Shown: piece by piece, positions 9,485 to 17,754 of the stretch | Position numbering within the stretch: position 1 is the first letter of the stretch | Layout: every line of letters begins with the position of its first letter | From: Chryseosolibacter sp964551035 | GTDB taxonomy: Bacteria > Bacteroidota > Bacteroidia > Cytophagales > Cyclobacteriaceae | Assembly (NCBI GenBank): GCA_964551035.1 | Contig: CAZKBK010000017.1 | Span: 34,052-98,051 of the forward strand | DNA length: 64,000 nt | Reading direction: 5' to 3' | Position numbers and translations under genes: made by a program | Notes under the pieces: generated by a model | The model's database searches: none | Told to the model about the DNA's origin: nothing | Seen by the model: the letters and a program-made list of their open reading frames with translations, nothing else

Positions 9485-10361
9485 CATAAAAATGGTGAAG
9501 TTCCCGAAGGTGAATTCCGTACCCATGGTGCTGCTGCTCTCCATGCTTCTGTTTTTTTGCGCGTCGCCCAACGGAACGGATAACGGTCCCACGGCGGTAT
9601 GGCAGGACGAATTTGAGTACGAAGGAGCGCCGGACCCGGACTACTGGACTTTCGATGAGGGCGACGGCTGCCCACGCCTTTGCGGATGGGGAAATAATGA
9701 ACTGCAGTATTACACGCGTCGTCCGGAGAACGTTCGGGTCGAGAACGGCAAGTTGATTATTGAAGCACGCCGTGAAGCCTTTGGATCAAAGCGTTATACT
9801 TCGGCGCGGATGCGCGCAACACACTCGGTTTCCCGGACCTATGGCTACGTCGAGGTGAAGGCGAAACTGCCTTTTGGCCGGGGAACGTGGCCGGCGATCT
9901 GGATGCTTCCGGATTCCGCGACCTACGGCGGGTGGCCCCGCAGCGGTGAAATCGACATCATGGAGCACGTCGGCTTTGACCCTGGCGTCGTTCACGGCAC
10001 GGTGCACACGGAATCATTCAACCACATGAAGGGCACGCAGGTAGGAAAGCAGAGGCGCGTCGATGGCTTCGACAATGCCTTCCATGTGTATGCAATAAAC
10101 TGGACGCCCGACCGGATTGAGTTTTTTATCGATGGTGAACAGTACCATGTCTTTGAGAACAACGGAGACGGAACGGATGCCTGGCCATTTGACCACGCTT
10201 TCCATCTGATCATGAATATCGCCGTCGGCGGAGGCTGGGGAGGCCGCGAAGGCGTCGACGAATCGATCTGGCCTCAAAGGATGGAGGTGGAATACGTCCG
10301 CGTGTACGAACCGCTGAACGAGACCCAAAAAGCGATTATGTTGCGGACCGCCGAAAAGTGA
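9477..10361 (+). CDS. GH16 family beta-glucanase, copy 2
   Basis: This is a second GH16 enzyme of about 294 residues, without the PKD domain of copy 1. The ATG at 9477 overlaps the upstream stop by 8 bases, suggesting translational coupling; the ATG at 9492, preceded by an AT-rich stretch, is an equally plausible start. The N-terminus is hydrophobic with a relaxed lipobox (LLFFCAS), so it is probably a lipoprotein. The catalytic signature is GEIDIMEHVG (Glu158, Asp160, Glu163 from the 9477 start), and GWGNNELQYYT is conserved. Divergence from copy 1 outside the cleft suggests different substrate preference or depth of cutting. Confidence 0.9.
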   Translation: MNNIKMVKFPKVNSVPMVLLLSMLLFFCASPNGTDNGPTAVWQDEFEYEGAPDPDYWTFDEGDGCPRLCGWGNNELQYYTRRPENVRVENGKLIIEARREAFGSKRYTSARMRATHSVSRTYGYVEVKAKLPFGRGTWPAIWMLPDSATYGGWPRSGEIDIMEHVGFDPGVVHGTVHTESFNHMKGTQVGKQRRVDGFDNAFHVYAINWTPDRIEFFIDGEQYHVFENNGDGTDAWPFDHAFHLIMNIAVGGGWGGREGVDESIWPQRMEVEYVRVYEPLNETQKAIMLRTAEK

Positions 10362-10405
10362 GCTTGAGAATTGGTTTTCCCGACTGTCACAAACGGACCG
10401 GTGCG

Positions 10406-10498
10406 CTATAACAATATCGCCCAGTACAAGATCAACACGGAGAAGAGGAGCATCAGAAATACGCCTTTAAACAAATTGAATTCCAATCGGTCGTTCAT
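10406..10498 (-). CDS. Possible 30-residue single-span membrane peptide
   Basis: An ATG at 10498 opens a 30-codon frame whose product has a short charged head (MNDRLEFNLFK) and one hydrophobic stretch (GVFLMLLFSVLILYW) ending at a TAG. It stands alone in the 340-base gap after the GH16 genes. No family is recognised and coding status is uncertain; composition is the only support. The rest of the gap holds no convincing gene. Confidence 0.35.
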   Translation of the reverse strand: MNDRLEFNLFKGVFLMLLFSVLILYWAILL

Positions 10499-10701
10499 GG
10501 TGTTTGTGTTTTGACATCGCAAAGATGCCTCCCACCCAATGCCCGTCCATCAGGGTAAACTGGATTCGGATAAAATCAGCGCAACCCCTATGAAGCTGTT
10601 TCACGCCCCATGTTCACACGTTTCCGCAGGCTGATCACGTCGGCGGCGCTCGTTTTTTTGGTTCCGGGGCTCGTTTAAGGGATCAGGGAAACCCCTACGG
10701 C

Positions 10702-11187
10702 TCACGAGCGTGTCTCGGTGTTGCCTCCCTTTTTATAGAGTCCCATCATTTCTCCGTAGGCAAGGACGTGGTTGGTGATTTCCTGTTCGATGTTTTTCTT
10801 GTCGGTGTCGTCATTTACCTCGAGCAAGGTGTCGAGCGCGTAAACCTTAAAGAAATACCTGTGTGTGCCGGAGGGTGGGCAGGGGCCGAGGTACTGATTT
10901 TCACCCACGCCATTCTTCCCCACTTTTCCGGGCGTGGTTCCCTCCGCTATGTGCTTTTGCGGCCGGATGTTCCACACTACCCAGTGGTCGAAGATGCGTC
11001 CCGGCGCATCGGGGTCTTCGATGATCACGACCAGACTCCGCGCTTCGTCCGGAATCCCGTCGATCGTCAGCGGCGGATTGATCCCATCGCCGTCGCACGT
11101 ATACCTTGATGGGATATAGCCGTCGTGCTTAAAAGCCGGGCTGCTTATGGTCAGCGTTACCTTGGTTGCAATTGAAGAAGTCGTCAT
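10702..11187 (-). CDS. YbhB/YbcL-type Raf kinase inhibitor-like (PEBP) protein
   Basis: This is a 161-residue cytosolic protein of the bacterial phosphatidylethanolamine-binding-protein family. The family hallmarks are present: ISSPAFKHDGYIPSRYTCDG at the N-terminus, the anion-pocket segment IIEDPDAPGRIFDHWVVWNI, and GPCPPSGTHRYFFKVYALD near the middle. No enzymatic activity is established for this family; small-ligand binding is usual. It has no signal peptide. It is divergent from the YciE/YciF-like and Hsp20 genes, which suits a stress-associated neighbourhood. Confidence 0.93.
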   Translation of the reverse strand: MTTSSIATKVTLTISSPAFKHDGYIPSRYTCDGDGINPPLTIDGIPDEARSLVVIIEDPDAPGRIFDHWVVWNIRPQKHIAEGTTPGKVGKNGVGENQYLGPCPPSGTHRYFFKVYALDTLLEVNDDTDKKNIEQEITNHVLAYGEMMGLYKKGGNTETRS

Positions 11188-11343
11188 GCGAAACTGTTGT
11201 TTAGGGTGAATTAAATTTTGATGCCATCCCGGTCGTTCTCCCGTACTTGTACCACAATTTCCATCTATTTGAAAGTCATCGGACGACCGACGCGCATTGA
11301 GAGTCCGTCATGAGCGTGCGTGCCGCTTTCTTGTGGCGTGGAA

Positions 11344-11351
11344 TAGTTTTG
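11344..11351 (+). promoter_or_regulatory. Bacteroidota -7 box upstream of the YciE/F-Hsp20 pair
   Basis: TAGTTTTG matches TAnnTTTG exactly and lies 34 bases before the ATG at 11386. No clear TTTG box was found at the usual upstream distance, so only half of the promoter is supported. Confidence 0.45.
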
Positions 11352-11385
11352 TTATCGCAACTGCGTTAAACTAAAGCATTCGATT

Positions 11386-11904
11386 ATGGCAACTCAATCA
11401 AATTCAAAACTGAAGGAATTTTTCGTTGAACAACTTCAGGACATCCATTGGGCAGAAAAGGAATTGATCCGTACCCTGCCGAAGATGAAAGATGCCGCCA
11501 CAAACAATGAATTGAAGCAGGCATTTGATGAACACCTTCGTCAAACCGAAGAACATGTCAAGCGGATTGAAGAGGTATTTAAAATGATCGATGAACCCGT
11601 CTCCGACCACAAGTGTCCCGCGATGGTGGGGATTGTGAACGAAGGGGAAGAGATTATCCGCGAGACCGATGAAGGCTCGGCACAGCGGGATGTCGGGCTC
11701 ATCTTTGCCGGGCAGAAGGCTGAACATTATGAAATCGCAACTTACGGCGGACTGGTCACCTTGGCCAAAACCCTTGGATTCGGAGACGCGGCTGACACGC
11801 TTCGCCAGACGCTTGCCGAAGAAAAAGAAACCGATCGGCTTCTCACAGACATCGCGGAAAGCCACATTAACTATGACGCGAGCATGGAGCCGCAATCGGC
11901 ATAA
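11386..11904 (+). CDS. YciE/YciF (DUF892) ferritin-like stress protein
   Basis: This 172-residue all-helical protein matches the DUF892 family from its first helix (LKEFFVEQLQDIHWAEKEL) onward. Family members form ferritin-like four-helix bundles; candidate metal ligands here include Glu and His in HWAEKEL, HLRQTEEHVKRIEEVF and KAEHYEIATYG. Homologues are induced by osmotic and stationary-phase stress, with unclear chemistry. The gene is 29 bases ahead of the Hsp20 gene, so the two are probably co-transcribed as a stress module. Confidence 0.93.
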   Translation: MATQSNSKLKEFFVEQLQDIHWAEKELIRTLPKMKDAATNNELKQAFDEHLRQTEEHVKRIEEVFKMIDEPVSDHKCPAMVGIVNEGEEIIRETDEGSAQRDVGLIFAGQKAEHYEIATYGGLVTLAKTLGFGDAADTLRQTLAEEKETDRLLTDIAESHINYDASMEPQSA

Positions 11905-11933
11905 GAGAACGATATTAAACAGTTGGAAAAACT

Positions 11934-12371
11934 ATGGCACTGATAAAACGCTCCACTTGGCCCTCCACGCTTGGAGGCTCATTGCTAAGTGACTTCTTTG
12001 ATGACGACCGTTTTTTCAATTCACCTGCATTGGGCAGCAGAAGCATGCCGGCGGTGAACATCAGGGAAACGGACAAGACTTACGAGGTGGAACTTGCCGC
12101 ACCCGGGTACGGTAAGAAAGACTTCAAGATTGAGATCGACAATGGCCTGCTCACGGTGTCGGCCGAAAAGCGCGAGGAGAAACAGGAGAACGAAGAGAAC
12201 TATACGCGCCGTGAATTCGGCTATAGCTCCTTCTCACGTTCCTTCAACCTTCCAACCAATACCAACGAGGAGGATATCGGCGCGAGATATGAGGACGGGA
12301 TTCTCAAGCTGAGCGTTGCAAAGAAGACCGACGATGCAAACAAAGGTAGAAAGGCCATTAACGTTCAGTAA
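11934..12371 (+). CDS. Hsp20/alpha-crystallin small heat-shock protein
   Basis: This 145-residue chaperone has a short variable N-terminus (residues 1-35), a complete alpha-crystallin domain (about 38-130) and a short tail. Diagnostic features are PAVNIRETDKTYEVELAAPG at the start of the domain, the IDNGLLTVSAEKREE strand pair, and the consensus YEDGILKLSVAKK, matching the family's A-x-x-x-n-GvL motif. It would bind unfolding proteins in the cytoplasm as an oligomer. It is followed by a clear intrinsic terminator. Confidence 0.96.
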   Translation: MALIKRSTWPSTLGGSLLSDFFDDDRFFNSPALGSRSMPAVNIRETDKTYEVELAAPGYGKKDFKIEIDNGLLTVSAEKREEKQENEENYTRREFGYSSFSRSFNLPTNTNEEDIGARYEDGILKLSVAKKTDDANKGRKAINVQ

Positions 12372-12388
12372 GTATTTGATATGAAAGG

Positions 12389-12413
12389 GCCGCCCGAAAA
12401 AGGGTGGCTTTTT
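12389..12413 (+). terminator. Intrinsic terminator after Hsp20
   Basis: GCCGCCC (12389-12395) pairs with GGGTGGC (12402-12408) with one G-T wobble around a GAAAAA loop, then TTTTT follows. It ends the YciE/F-Hsp20 transcript. Confidence 0.85.
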
Positions 12414-12431
12414 CATGGCTATCTTTGACGC

Positions 12432-14621
12432 CTAAACGAGGACTTCTTCCCCGACGTTCGCGTCAACGACCTGCACCTGGATGCCGTTCGCCGGTGTAAG
12501 TTGGATGGCCTCGATGCCCGTTTTCGTCCGCCGCACCTGCAGGATGATGAGCTTGTTGTTCAACCTCAGGTTGGTAATGGTGATATCGCTGATGGAAGGC
12601 GGCAACACGGGGTGGCAAAACGTGATGGTGTTCGACATCGCATCGATCTTAAGCCCCAGGGCAGCCTGCAACATAAGGTAACTTGTCGCGACGGCCCAGG
12701 CTTGCGGCGAGCAGGCGACGGGGTAGGACGTCGGCGCTTTTCCTTCTTCACGGGGGAAGCCGCAGAATAACTCCGGCAGGCGAAAGTCCTCAACATACGT
12801 CGCTGTGTCAAACGTTGCCGAGAGCACCTTGAGCGCTTCGTCCATGAGCCCGTAACGGGAAAGGCCATACGCGATCATCGCGTTGTCATGCGGCCATACG
12901 GAACCGTTGTGATATGACATCGGATTGTAGCGGGATTCCTGCCGCCCGATCGTGCGAATTCCCCAGCCGGAGAACATCTGTTCGCTCACCAAAGTTTTCG
13001 CAATGATTGCCGCCCGCTCGCGCGTCGCGATGCCGGAGAAGAGGCAATGGCCCGCGTTTGAAGAGATGACGCTGCACGGTGCTTTTTTTCCGTCGAGGGC
13101 GATCACGTAGGTCTGCCTGGCCTCCGACCAGAATACTTCATTGAACCGCTTCTTGAGTTCGTCCGCTTCTCCCAGGAGTCGCGATGACGTTTGCTCATGG
13201 CCCAATGCCCGCGCAATCCGGCTCGCTTTTACCTTGGCATCGTAGGCGTATCCCTGCACTTCGCAAAGGGCGATAGGATCCTGCGCCATGCCGCCGTCTT
13301 CATAAAAAATGGAGTCATGCGAGTCTTTCCATCCCTGGTTGACCAGTCCTTTTTCGGATTTTGTTTTGTATTCGAGGAACCCGTCGCCGTCAAGGTCGCC
13401 GTATTCGTCCATCCAGGTGAGTGCGAGTTCGATGTTTGGCCAAATCTGTTCGATGGTCTTTAAGTCGTTGGACCTTTCCAGGTATGCGCCGGCGAGGCAT
13501 ATAAACAAGGGCGTGGCGTCGATAGTGCCGTAGTACAATTTGAACGGGATCTCGCCGAGTGCCGCCATCTCGCCACCGCGGGCCTCGTGGAAGATCTTGC
13601 CGGGTTCCGCGTCCTGAAAGTCGCTGAAGTCTTTCGCCTGCGTGTGGGCGAGGTAAAGGAGCACGCCCCGCGCAAGTTCCGGTTCCACCCACAGGCATTC
13701 CCACGCGGTGATGATGCCATCCCGGCCAAAAGGGGTGCTGTACCAGGGAACGCCCGCGTAGGGGTAAAGCCCGTGCGCGGTTTGACTCGTCATCGTGATG
13801 AGGTCGGATTTGGATCTCCTGATCCAGTCGTTAAACTGCTCGTTGGATGTCTTGATATCCGCGCAATACTTGTTGATACGATCCATATACATGTTCATCG
13901 CGTTGCGCGCACCCTCGAAGTTCAGGCGGATAAGGTCCTTTTTCTGTTCACTCATCGCGACGTCGATGTAGATCTCCCGCGCCTCCTGAGGTGCGAGGTC
14001 GATACGCCAGGTGACAGCGTTGCCCTTCGTCTCGTCGGGATGGGGGCTGAAGTAGATGCGGGTTTTTCGCAGCACGTCGTCAAGGCCGCGATAAGCGCAG
14101 GTCAACGCGCCGTCCTGCATTTCCGGCGGGAAACGTTCGCCCTTGTTCTCCCGTACCTGGCCGCGCACTTCAAAGATGTCGGAGAAGTCACCCTCGCAAC
14201 GAAGTTCTAACGTCAGCCTTTCCGGTTCAAGACCGAAGTTCTTCAGCATGATCCGCTCGTGATACGTGGATTCCCAGAGCAGCTTTGTTCGTTGAATGTG
14301 AATGGTTCCATAGAGCAGCATTTGCCCGTTGGCTCTTTCCAAATCGGGATTGGTGAGATCGACGATCAGCATCTGGTTGTCGTCCCGCGGACTCGAACTC
14401 AAGAGGAGGGGCCGTGATCCATTGACCATAAGGTCCATGCGGGAGACGTAACGCGTGCCGTCATGAAAAATACCCTGCTTGCCTGCGCCGATTTGATGAA
14501 TGTCACCATGCCATCCGAAGATGGCGAAGGCGTCTCCCTGCTTCAACACCATCGTCCGCTGATCGGCGAACGAGGAAGTCGCCAGGATGTAGTGCTGATT
14601 TCCAACTTCGATGATGTTCAT
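12432..14621 (-). CDS. Amylo-alpha-1,6-glucosidase / glycogen-debranching-type enzyme
   Basis: This 729-residue cytosolic protein has an N-terminal debranching-enzyme domain (about residues 15-220; LKQGDAFAIFGWHGDIHQIG, GIFHDGTRYVSRMDLMVNG) and a C-terminal (alpha/alpha)6 catalytic barrel (about 260-690). The barrel shows GVPWYSTPFGRDGIITAWEC, NQGWKDSHDSIFYEDG and NPMSYHNGSVWPHDNAMIAY, as in GDE_C proteins and GH15-like barrels. It probably hydrolyses alpha-1,6 branches, though homologues of this two-domain type also act on other alpha-glucosides. Its ATG overlaps the TGA of the upstream glycosyltransferase as ATGA, so the two are translationally coupled. Confidence 0.88.
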   Translation of the reverse strand: MNIIEVGNQHYILATSSFADQRTMVLKQGDAFAIFGWHGDIHQIGAGKQGIFHDGTRYVSRMDLMVNGSRPLLLSSSPRDDNQMLIVDLTNPDLERANGQMLLYGTIHIQRTKLLWESTYHERIMLKNFGLEPERLTLELRCEGDFSDIFEVRGQVRENKGERFPPEMQDGALTCAYRGLDDVLRKTRIYFSPHPDETKGNAVTWRIDLAPQEAREIYIDVAMSEQKKDLIRLNFEGARNAMNMYMDRINKYCADIKTSNEQFNDWIRRSKSDLITMTSQTAHGLYPYAGVPWYSTPFGRDGIITAWECLWVEPELARGVLLYLAHTQAKDFSDFQDAEPGKIFHEARGGEMAALGEIPFKLYYGTIDATPLFICLAGAYLERSNDLKTIEQIWPNIELALTWMDEYGDLDGDGFLEYKTKSEKGLVNQGWKDSHDSIFYEDGGMAQDPIALCEVQGYAYDAKVKASRIARALGHEQTSSRLLGEADELKKRFNEVFWSEARQTYVIALDGKKAPCSVISSNAGHCLFSGIATRERAAIIAKTLVSEQMFSGWGIRTIGRQESRYNPMSYHNGSVWPHDNAMIAYGLSRYGLMDEALKVLSATFDTATYVEDFRLPELFCGFPREEGKAPTSYPVACSPQAWAVATSYLMLQAALGLKIDAMSNTITFCHPVLPPSISDITITNLRLNNKLIILQVRRTKTGIEAIQLTPANGIQVQVVDANVGEEVLV

Positions 14622-15694
14622 ACCTGCAATATTTTAACGTCATGGCTGTTGTGCTTCTCTTGCACGACTCTCCGGTACAAGTCGACGTACGCCTGCGCCA
14701 TCGCCCTGGCGGTGAAACGGGTTTCGAAAACCCGCCGACATTCCTTTCGGTCAATCAGGTCGATGCTTTGGACCGCTTTGACGGCCTGGTTCGTTCCATC
14801 GACAATAAATCCGCATCGTCCGTGTTCGATGATCTCCGGCACGCTTCCCCCGCGGAAGGCCACGACCGGCGTCCCGCATGCCAACGATTCGATCATCACG
14901 AGCCCGAAGGGTTCGGCCCAGTTGATCGGGAACAGGAGGCCGATGGCGTTGCTCAGAAAGGATCCCTTTTCCACGTCGCTGATTTCGCCAACGAATTCGA
15001 TCAACGGATGGTCTAGTAGTTTCCTGATGTGATGCTCGTAATAGGGGCGATCATTCGAGTCTATCTTCGCCGCAATTTTCAGGGGAAGCCCGCACCGAAC
15101 GGCAATCTCGATGGCTTTGTCGATACCCTTCTCCGGGGAAATCCGGCCGAGGAAGGCCAGGTACCTGCCGGGCGAAAGGGATGGCTCGAAGCGTTGTTCG
15201 GGTAAGCCGTGATAAACGTTCCCGATCCAATTCAAGTGCGGCAGTGGCGCGCGTTGCGCCATGGAGATCGACACGACGGGCATTTCATCGAACGCCCGGT
15301 AAAGTTGTTCCATCACGGGAACGCTTAGCCTGCCATGCACGGTCGTGACATGGTTGACTGGATTCAGACGCGTGAGGGGAAAATGAAGGTAGTCGATGTG
15401 ATAATGAATGATGTCGAAATGATGAAGCTGGTCCTGCACGAGCTGCAGCAGTAACGTGTGGTGCGCCTGCTTGTCTTCACAATTTTTTGTGAGCCGCAGC
15501 GATTCGCGGGTGGAAGACACCAGCCTGGCGCTCGTGGTCGAGTCTCCGCTCGCGAACAAGGTCACGTCGTGGCCTTGCGCCACCAACTCTTCCGTAAGGA
15601 AGGATACAACACGCTCGGTGCCGCCATAATACTTTGGGGGCACGCTTTCATCCAACGGCGCAACCTGGGCTATTCTCAAATGATTTTTCAGCAT
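14618..15694 (-). CDS. GT4-family glycosyltransferase
   Basis: This 358-residue GT-B enzyme starts best at 15694 (MLKNHLRIAQVAPLDESVPP), where the usual N-terminal Rossmann strand begins; the open frame reaches 15874 but the extra residues look non-coding. The N-terminal loop KYYGGTERVVSFL binds the acceptor side, and the C-terminal half has LGRISPEKGIDKAI and the EX7E motif in EPFGLVMIE with GTPVVAFRGGSVPEII after it, the retaining GT4 signature. The donor is probably a nucleotide sugar; the acceptor is unknown. Coupling to the debranching enzyme (ATGA overlap) suggests storage-glucan or trehalose-like metabolism. Confidence 0.9.
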   Translation of the reverse strand: MLKNHLRIAQVAPLDESVPPKYYGGTERVVSFLTEELVAQGHDVTLFASGDSTTSARLVSSTRESLRLTKNCEDKQAHHTLLLQLVQDQLHHFDIIHYHIDYLHFPLTRLNPVNHVTTVHGRLSVPVMEQLYRAFDEMPVVSISMAQRAPLPHLNWIGNVYHGLPEQRFEPSLSPGRYLAFLGRISPEKGIDKAIEIAVRCGLPLKIAAKIDSNDRPYYEHHIRKLLDHPLIEFVGEISDVEKGSFLSNAIGLLFPINWAEPFGLVMIESLACGTPVVAFRGGSVPEIIEHGRCGFIVDGTNQAVKAVQSIDLIDRKECRRVFETRFTARAMAQAYVDLYRRVVQEKHNSHDVKILQV

Positions 15695-15861
15695 AGTAAA
15701 AATGATATTTGCGGCCGTCGCCGGGTCGGTGTTGGCCCCGTTATCGAATGGATGAAAAAATTCCCGTTCCTTTGGACGCATGGCATTTTTCAGGCATGCA
15801 CGTGGATGTTCGCCTGGAAAAGTTGTGGCAGCAGGTTGATTTTGGGTAACGGGCGGCAAAT

Positions 15862-15888
15862 AAAAAAAGACCACCGGGCGGTAGTCTT
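15862..15888 (-). terminator. Intrinsic terminator for the 15913-16581 gene
   Basis: On the minus strand AAGACTACC pairs with GGTGGTCTT (one mismatch) across a GCCC loop, followed by a run of T. It lies 25 bases beyond that gene's stop. Confidence 0.8.
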
Positions 15889-15912
15889 CATCTCGCTGTT
15901 CGTTAAAAACGT

Positions 15913-16581
15913 CTAATCTTTTTTCTTCAGCCCGTTAAAGAACTTTGCCCAATTGAATGGGTTGAGGAATGGGTTCGTCACCGGCATAAATTTGTCGTTC
16001 TGGGATGTCGCCCACCGATCGAGCGTGTAGCGTTGGTTCATGGGCCCGTTCATCGGTGCCGTCTTTAGCATAAGGGCGAGCAGCTCTTCGTTGAGGTTCT
16101 CTTTCTCCATAACATCCTGAGGTGGAAGATTGAGCGCGAGCACGGCTTCCTTGAAAACCTCTTCCGTTGGATAAGGCATGATGACGATCTCCTTGAGATA
16201 GGTGATGTCTTCTACCATGGGGACAACAATCGTGAGGTATTCCGGCGCCGATTTAGGAATGATGTAGTGCTGTCGCTTATAGCCCACGGAACTGATTACC
16301 ACGCTGTCGCCGACCAGAACCGGTAAAGAGAAAAATCCAACCGCGTTGGTAGTGACACCGCGGCCCGCTTTCGGAATGTACACGTGGACGCCCGGTATGG
16401 GACCACTTACGGTATCCAGCACGACACCTGAAAGTTGAATGACGCGTTTCTGCTGCTGTGCCTCGGCCTGCCCGCTCAGTGCTAACCACGCAAAAACCGC
16501 AATAACCGATGCAAAAAGATATCTTTGTCTCAGAAACGTCACCCCGAAAGTTTTAATCCTTAAATATAAAAATAAGGCCAA
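15913..16581 (-). CDS. Carboxypeptidase-like regulatory domain protein (exported)
   Basis: This 222-residue protein has an N-terminal signal sequence (YLFASVIAVFAWLALSGQAE, then AQ) and a carboxypeptidase-D regulatory-like beta-sandwich at about residues 48-130 (LSGVVLDTVSGPIPGVHVYI, GVTTNAVGFFSLPV, VVISSVGYKRQ). The remaining 90 residues are predicted mostly helical and not recognised. Similar stand-alone proteins occur in Bacteroidota envelopes without an established role. The ATG at 16581 leaves about 20 residues before the hydrophobic core, so a downstream non-ATG start is possible. It is divergent from the ArsR-type gene. Confidence 0.78.
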   Translation of the reverse strand: MALFLYLRIKTFGVTFLRQRYLFASVIAVFAWLALSGQAEAQQQKRVIQLSGVVLDTVSGPIPGVHVYIPKAGRGVTTNAVGFFSLPVLVGDSVVISSVGYKRQHYIIPKSAPEYLTIVVPMVEDITYLKEIVIMPYPTEEVFKEAVLALNLPPQDVMEKENLNEELLALMLKTAPMNGPMNQRYTLDRWATSQNDKFMPVTNPFLNPFNWAKFFNGLKKKD

Positions 16582-16625
16582 TCCCAGCCTAATTTATTAC
16601 TTTGACCCTCCATTGAAGATGCCAA

Positions 16626-17015
16626 ATGCGGCTAAAAAGTTTCAATTTGACACTGGGATCTCAGATTTTTAAGGCTTGTGCCGATGAATCCCGCCTGCGC
16701 ATCCTCCACCTCATTTTTTCCAATGGGGAAATGTGCATTTCAGACCTGGAAAAAATACTCGACTTTACCCAGGCAAAAACGTCCAGGCACCTGATCTATC
16801 TAAAAAACTCCGGGATACTGACGCACCGCCGTTACAACCACTGGGTCTTCTACCAGATAAAAGATGAGGTTCTTGAAATTCTTAAACAGATTTTTCAGTT
16901 CTTAAGACATGACCGGCAGCTCCAGCAAGATCAGCAGGTGTACCAGACGCTCTTTTCCAACCGCGAACTGGTGCTGAACAAGCTGCGGATCCAGACCTGG
17001 CAGCAGGCGGGATAA
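16626..17015 (+). CDS. ArsR-family winged-helix transcriptional regulator
   Basis: This 129-residue regulator has the ArsR fold in residues 10-90: FKACADESRLRILHLIF, CISDLEKILDFTQAKTSRHL as the helix-turn-helix, and the wing YNHWVFYQI. The C-terminal 35 residues form an extra helix rich in Gln. No typical CxC metal site is present in the DNA-recognition helix, so the signal is probably not arsenic or cadmium. It ends 8 bases before the phosphatase gene and is likely co-transcribed. A -7-like TTACTTTG (16597-16604, one mismatch) lies 22 bases before the ATG. Confidence 0.9.
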   Translation: MRLKSFNLTLGSQIFKACADESRLRILHLIFSNGEMCISDLEKILDFTQAKTSRHLIYLKNSGILTHRRYNHWVFYQIKDEVLEILKQIFQFLRHDRQLQQDQQVYQTLFSNRELVLNKLRIQTWQQAG

Positions 17016-17023
17016 GTTTGACG

Positions 17024-17719
17024 ATGCGACGCTATAAGTGTATTTTTTTTGACCTCGACCACACCCTGTGGGACTATGAGACGAACAGTTGTGACACCTT
17101 AAGGGAACTTTATCACGCGTACAACCTTTTCGAGCGCGGTGTACACACGGTAGAAAGCTTCCAGCAGCAATTCAGGATTGTCAATTCAAGCCTCTGGGAA
17201 CTGTACGACCGCGGGATGATCAACAGCGAAACGATCCGCCGCGACCGGTTCCGCCGGATACTCGGCCATTTCATGGCTTGCGACGACAAATTGTGCGAGG
17301 AACTGTCCATCGAATACCTTCACGCCTGTCCCAAGAAAGCGAACCTGCTACCCCACGCGCTGGAAACGCTGGACTATCTTTCCGACCACTACATCATGAC
17401 GGTGGTCACGAACGGCTTCGATGAGATACAGAAAGTGAAATTGGCCTCGGGCAACCTGAACGGTTATTTTGATCATGTGGTCACGTCCCAAAAGGCCGGC
17501 CACAAGAAGCCCGCCCGCGAGATCTTTGAATATGCAATGAAGGCCAATGATGTGACCGCCGGAGAAACGGTGATGATTGGCGATAACCTTTTGACCGATA
17601 TTGCCGGCGCGCAAAACGCCTCCATCGACCCGGTGTTCTTCAACCCGGAAGAAATAAGCCACAACGTTGAGGTCAGGCACGAGATCAAATGCCTTTCGGA
17701 ACTTCGGAACATCCTCTGA
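17024..17719 (+). CDS. YjjG-family noncanonical pyrimidine nucleotide phosphatase (HAD superfamily)
   Basis: This is a 231-residue HAD-IA hydrolase. Motif I is CIFFDLDHTLWDYE with the nucleophile Asp and the family's typical HTLWD. Motif II is VVTNGF, motif III lies around the Lys in SQKAGHKKPAREIFE, and motif IV is MIGDNLLTDIAGAQ. Related enzymes dephosphorylate modified pyrimidine nucleotides (house-cleaning), and that is the expected role here. The ATG at 17024 is preferred to an upstream TTG at 17018. It follows the ArsR gene by 8 bases. Confidence 0.9.
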   Translation: MRRYKCIFFDLDHTLWDYETNSCDTLRELYHAYNLFERGVHTVESFQQQFRIVNSSLWELYDRGMINSETIRRDRFRRILGHFMACDDKLCEELSIEYLHACPKKANLLPHALETLDYLSDHYIMTVVTNGFDEIQKVKLASGNLNGYFDHVVTSQKAGHKKPAREIFEYAMKANDVTAGETVMIGDNLLTDIAGAQNASIDPVFFNPEEISHNVEVRHEIKCLSELRNIL

Positions 17720-17724
17720 TTTGT

Positions 17725-17732
17725 TACCTTTG
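17725..17732 (+). promoter_or_regulatory. -7 promoter box for pruA
   Basis: TACCTTTG matches TAnnTTTG exactly, 22 bases before the pruA ATG. The -33 half is not clear. Confidence 0.55.
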
Positions 17733-17754
17733 CAGCCATTAAATCACAACCGAC

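Noticed and set aside
10610..10678. 22-codon frame MFTRFRRLITSAALVFLVPG
   Set aside because: It is signal-like, but has no ribosome-binding context or downstream continuation; chance or a remnant is more likely.
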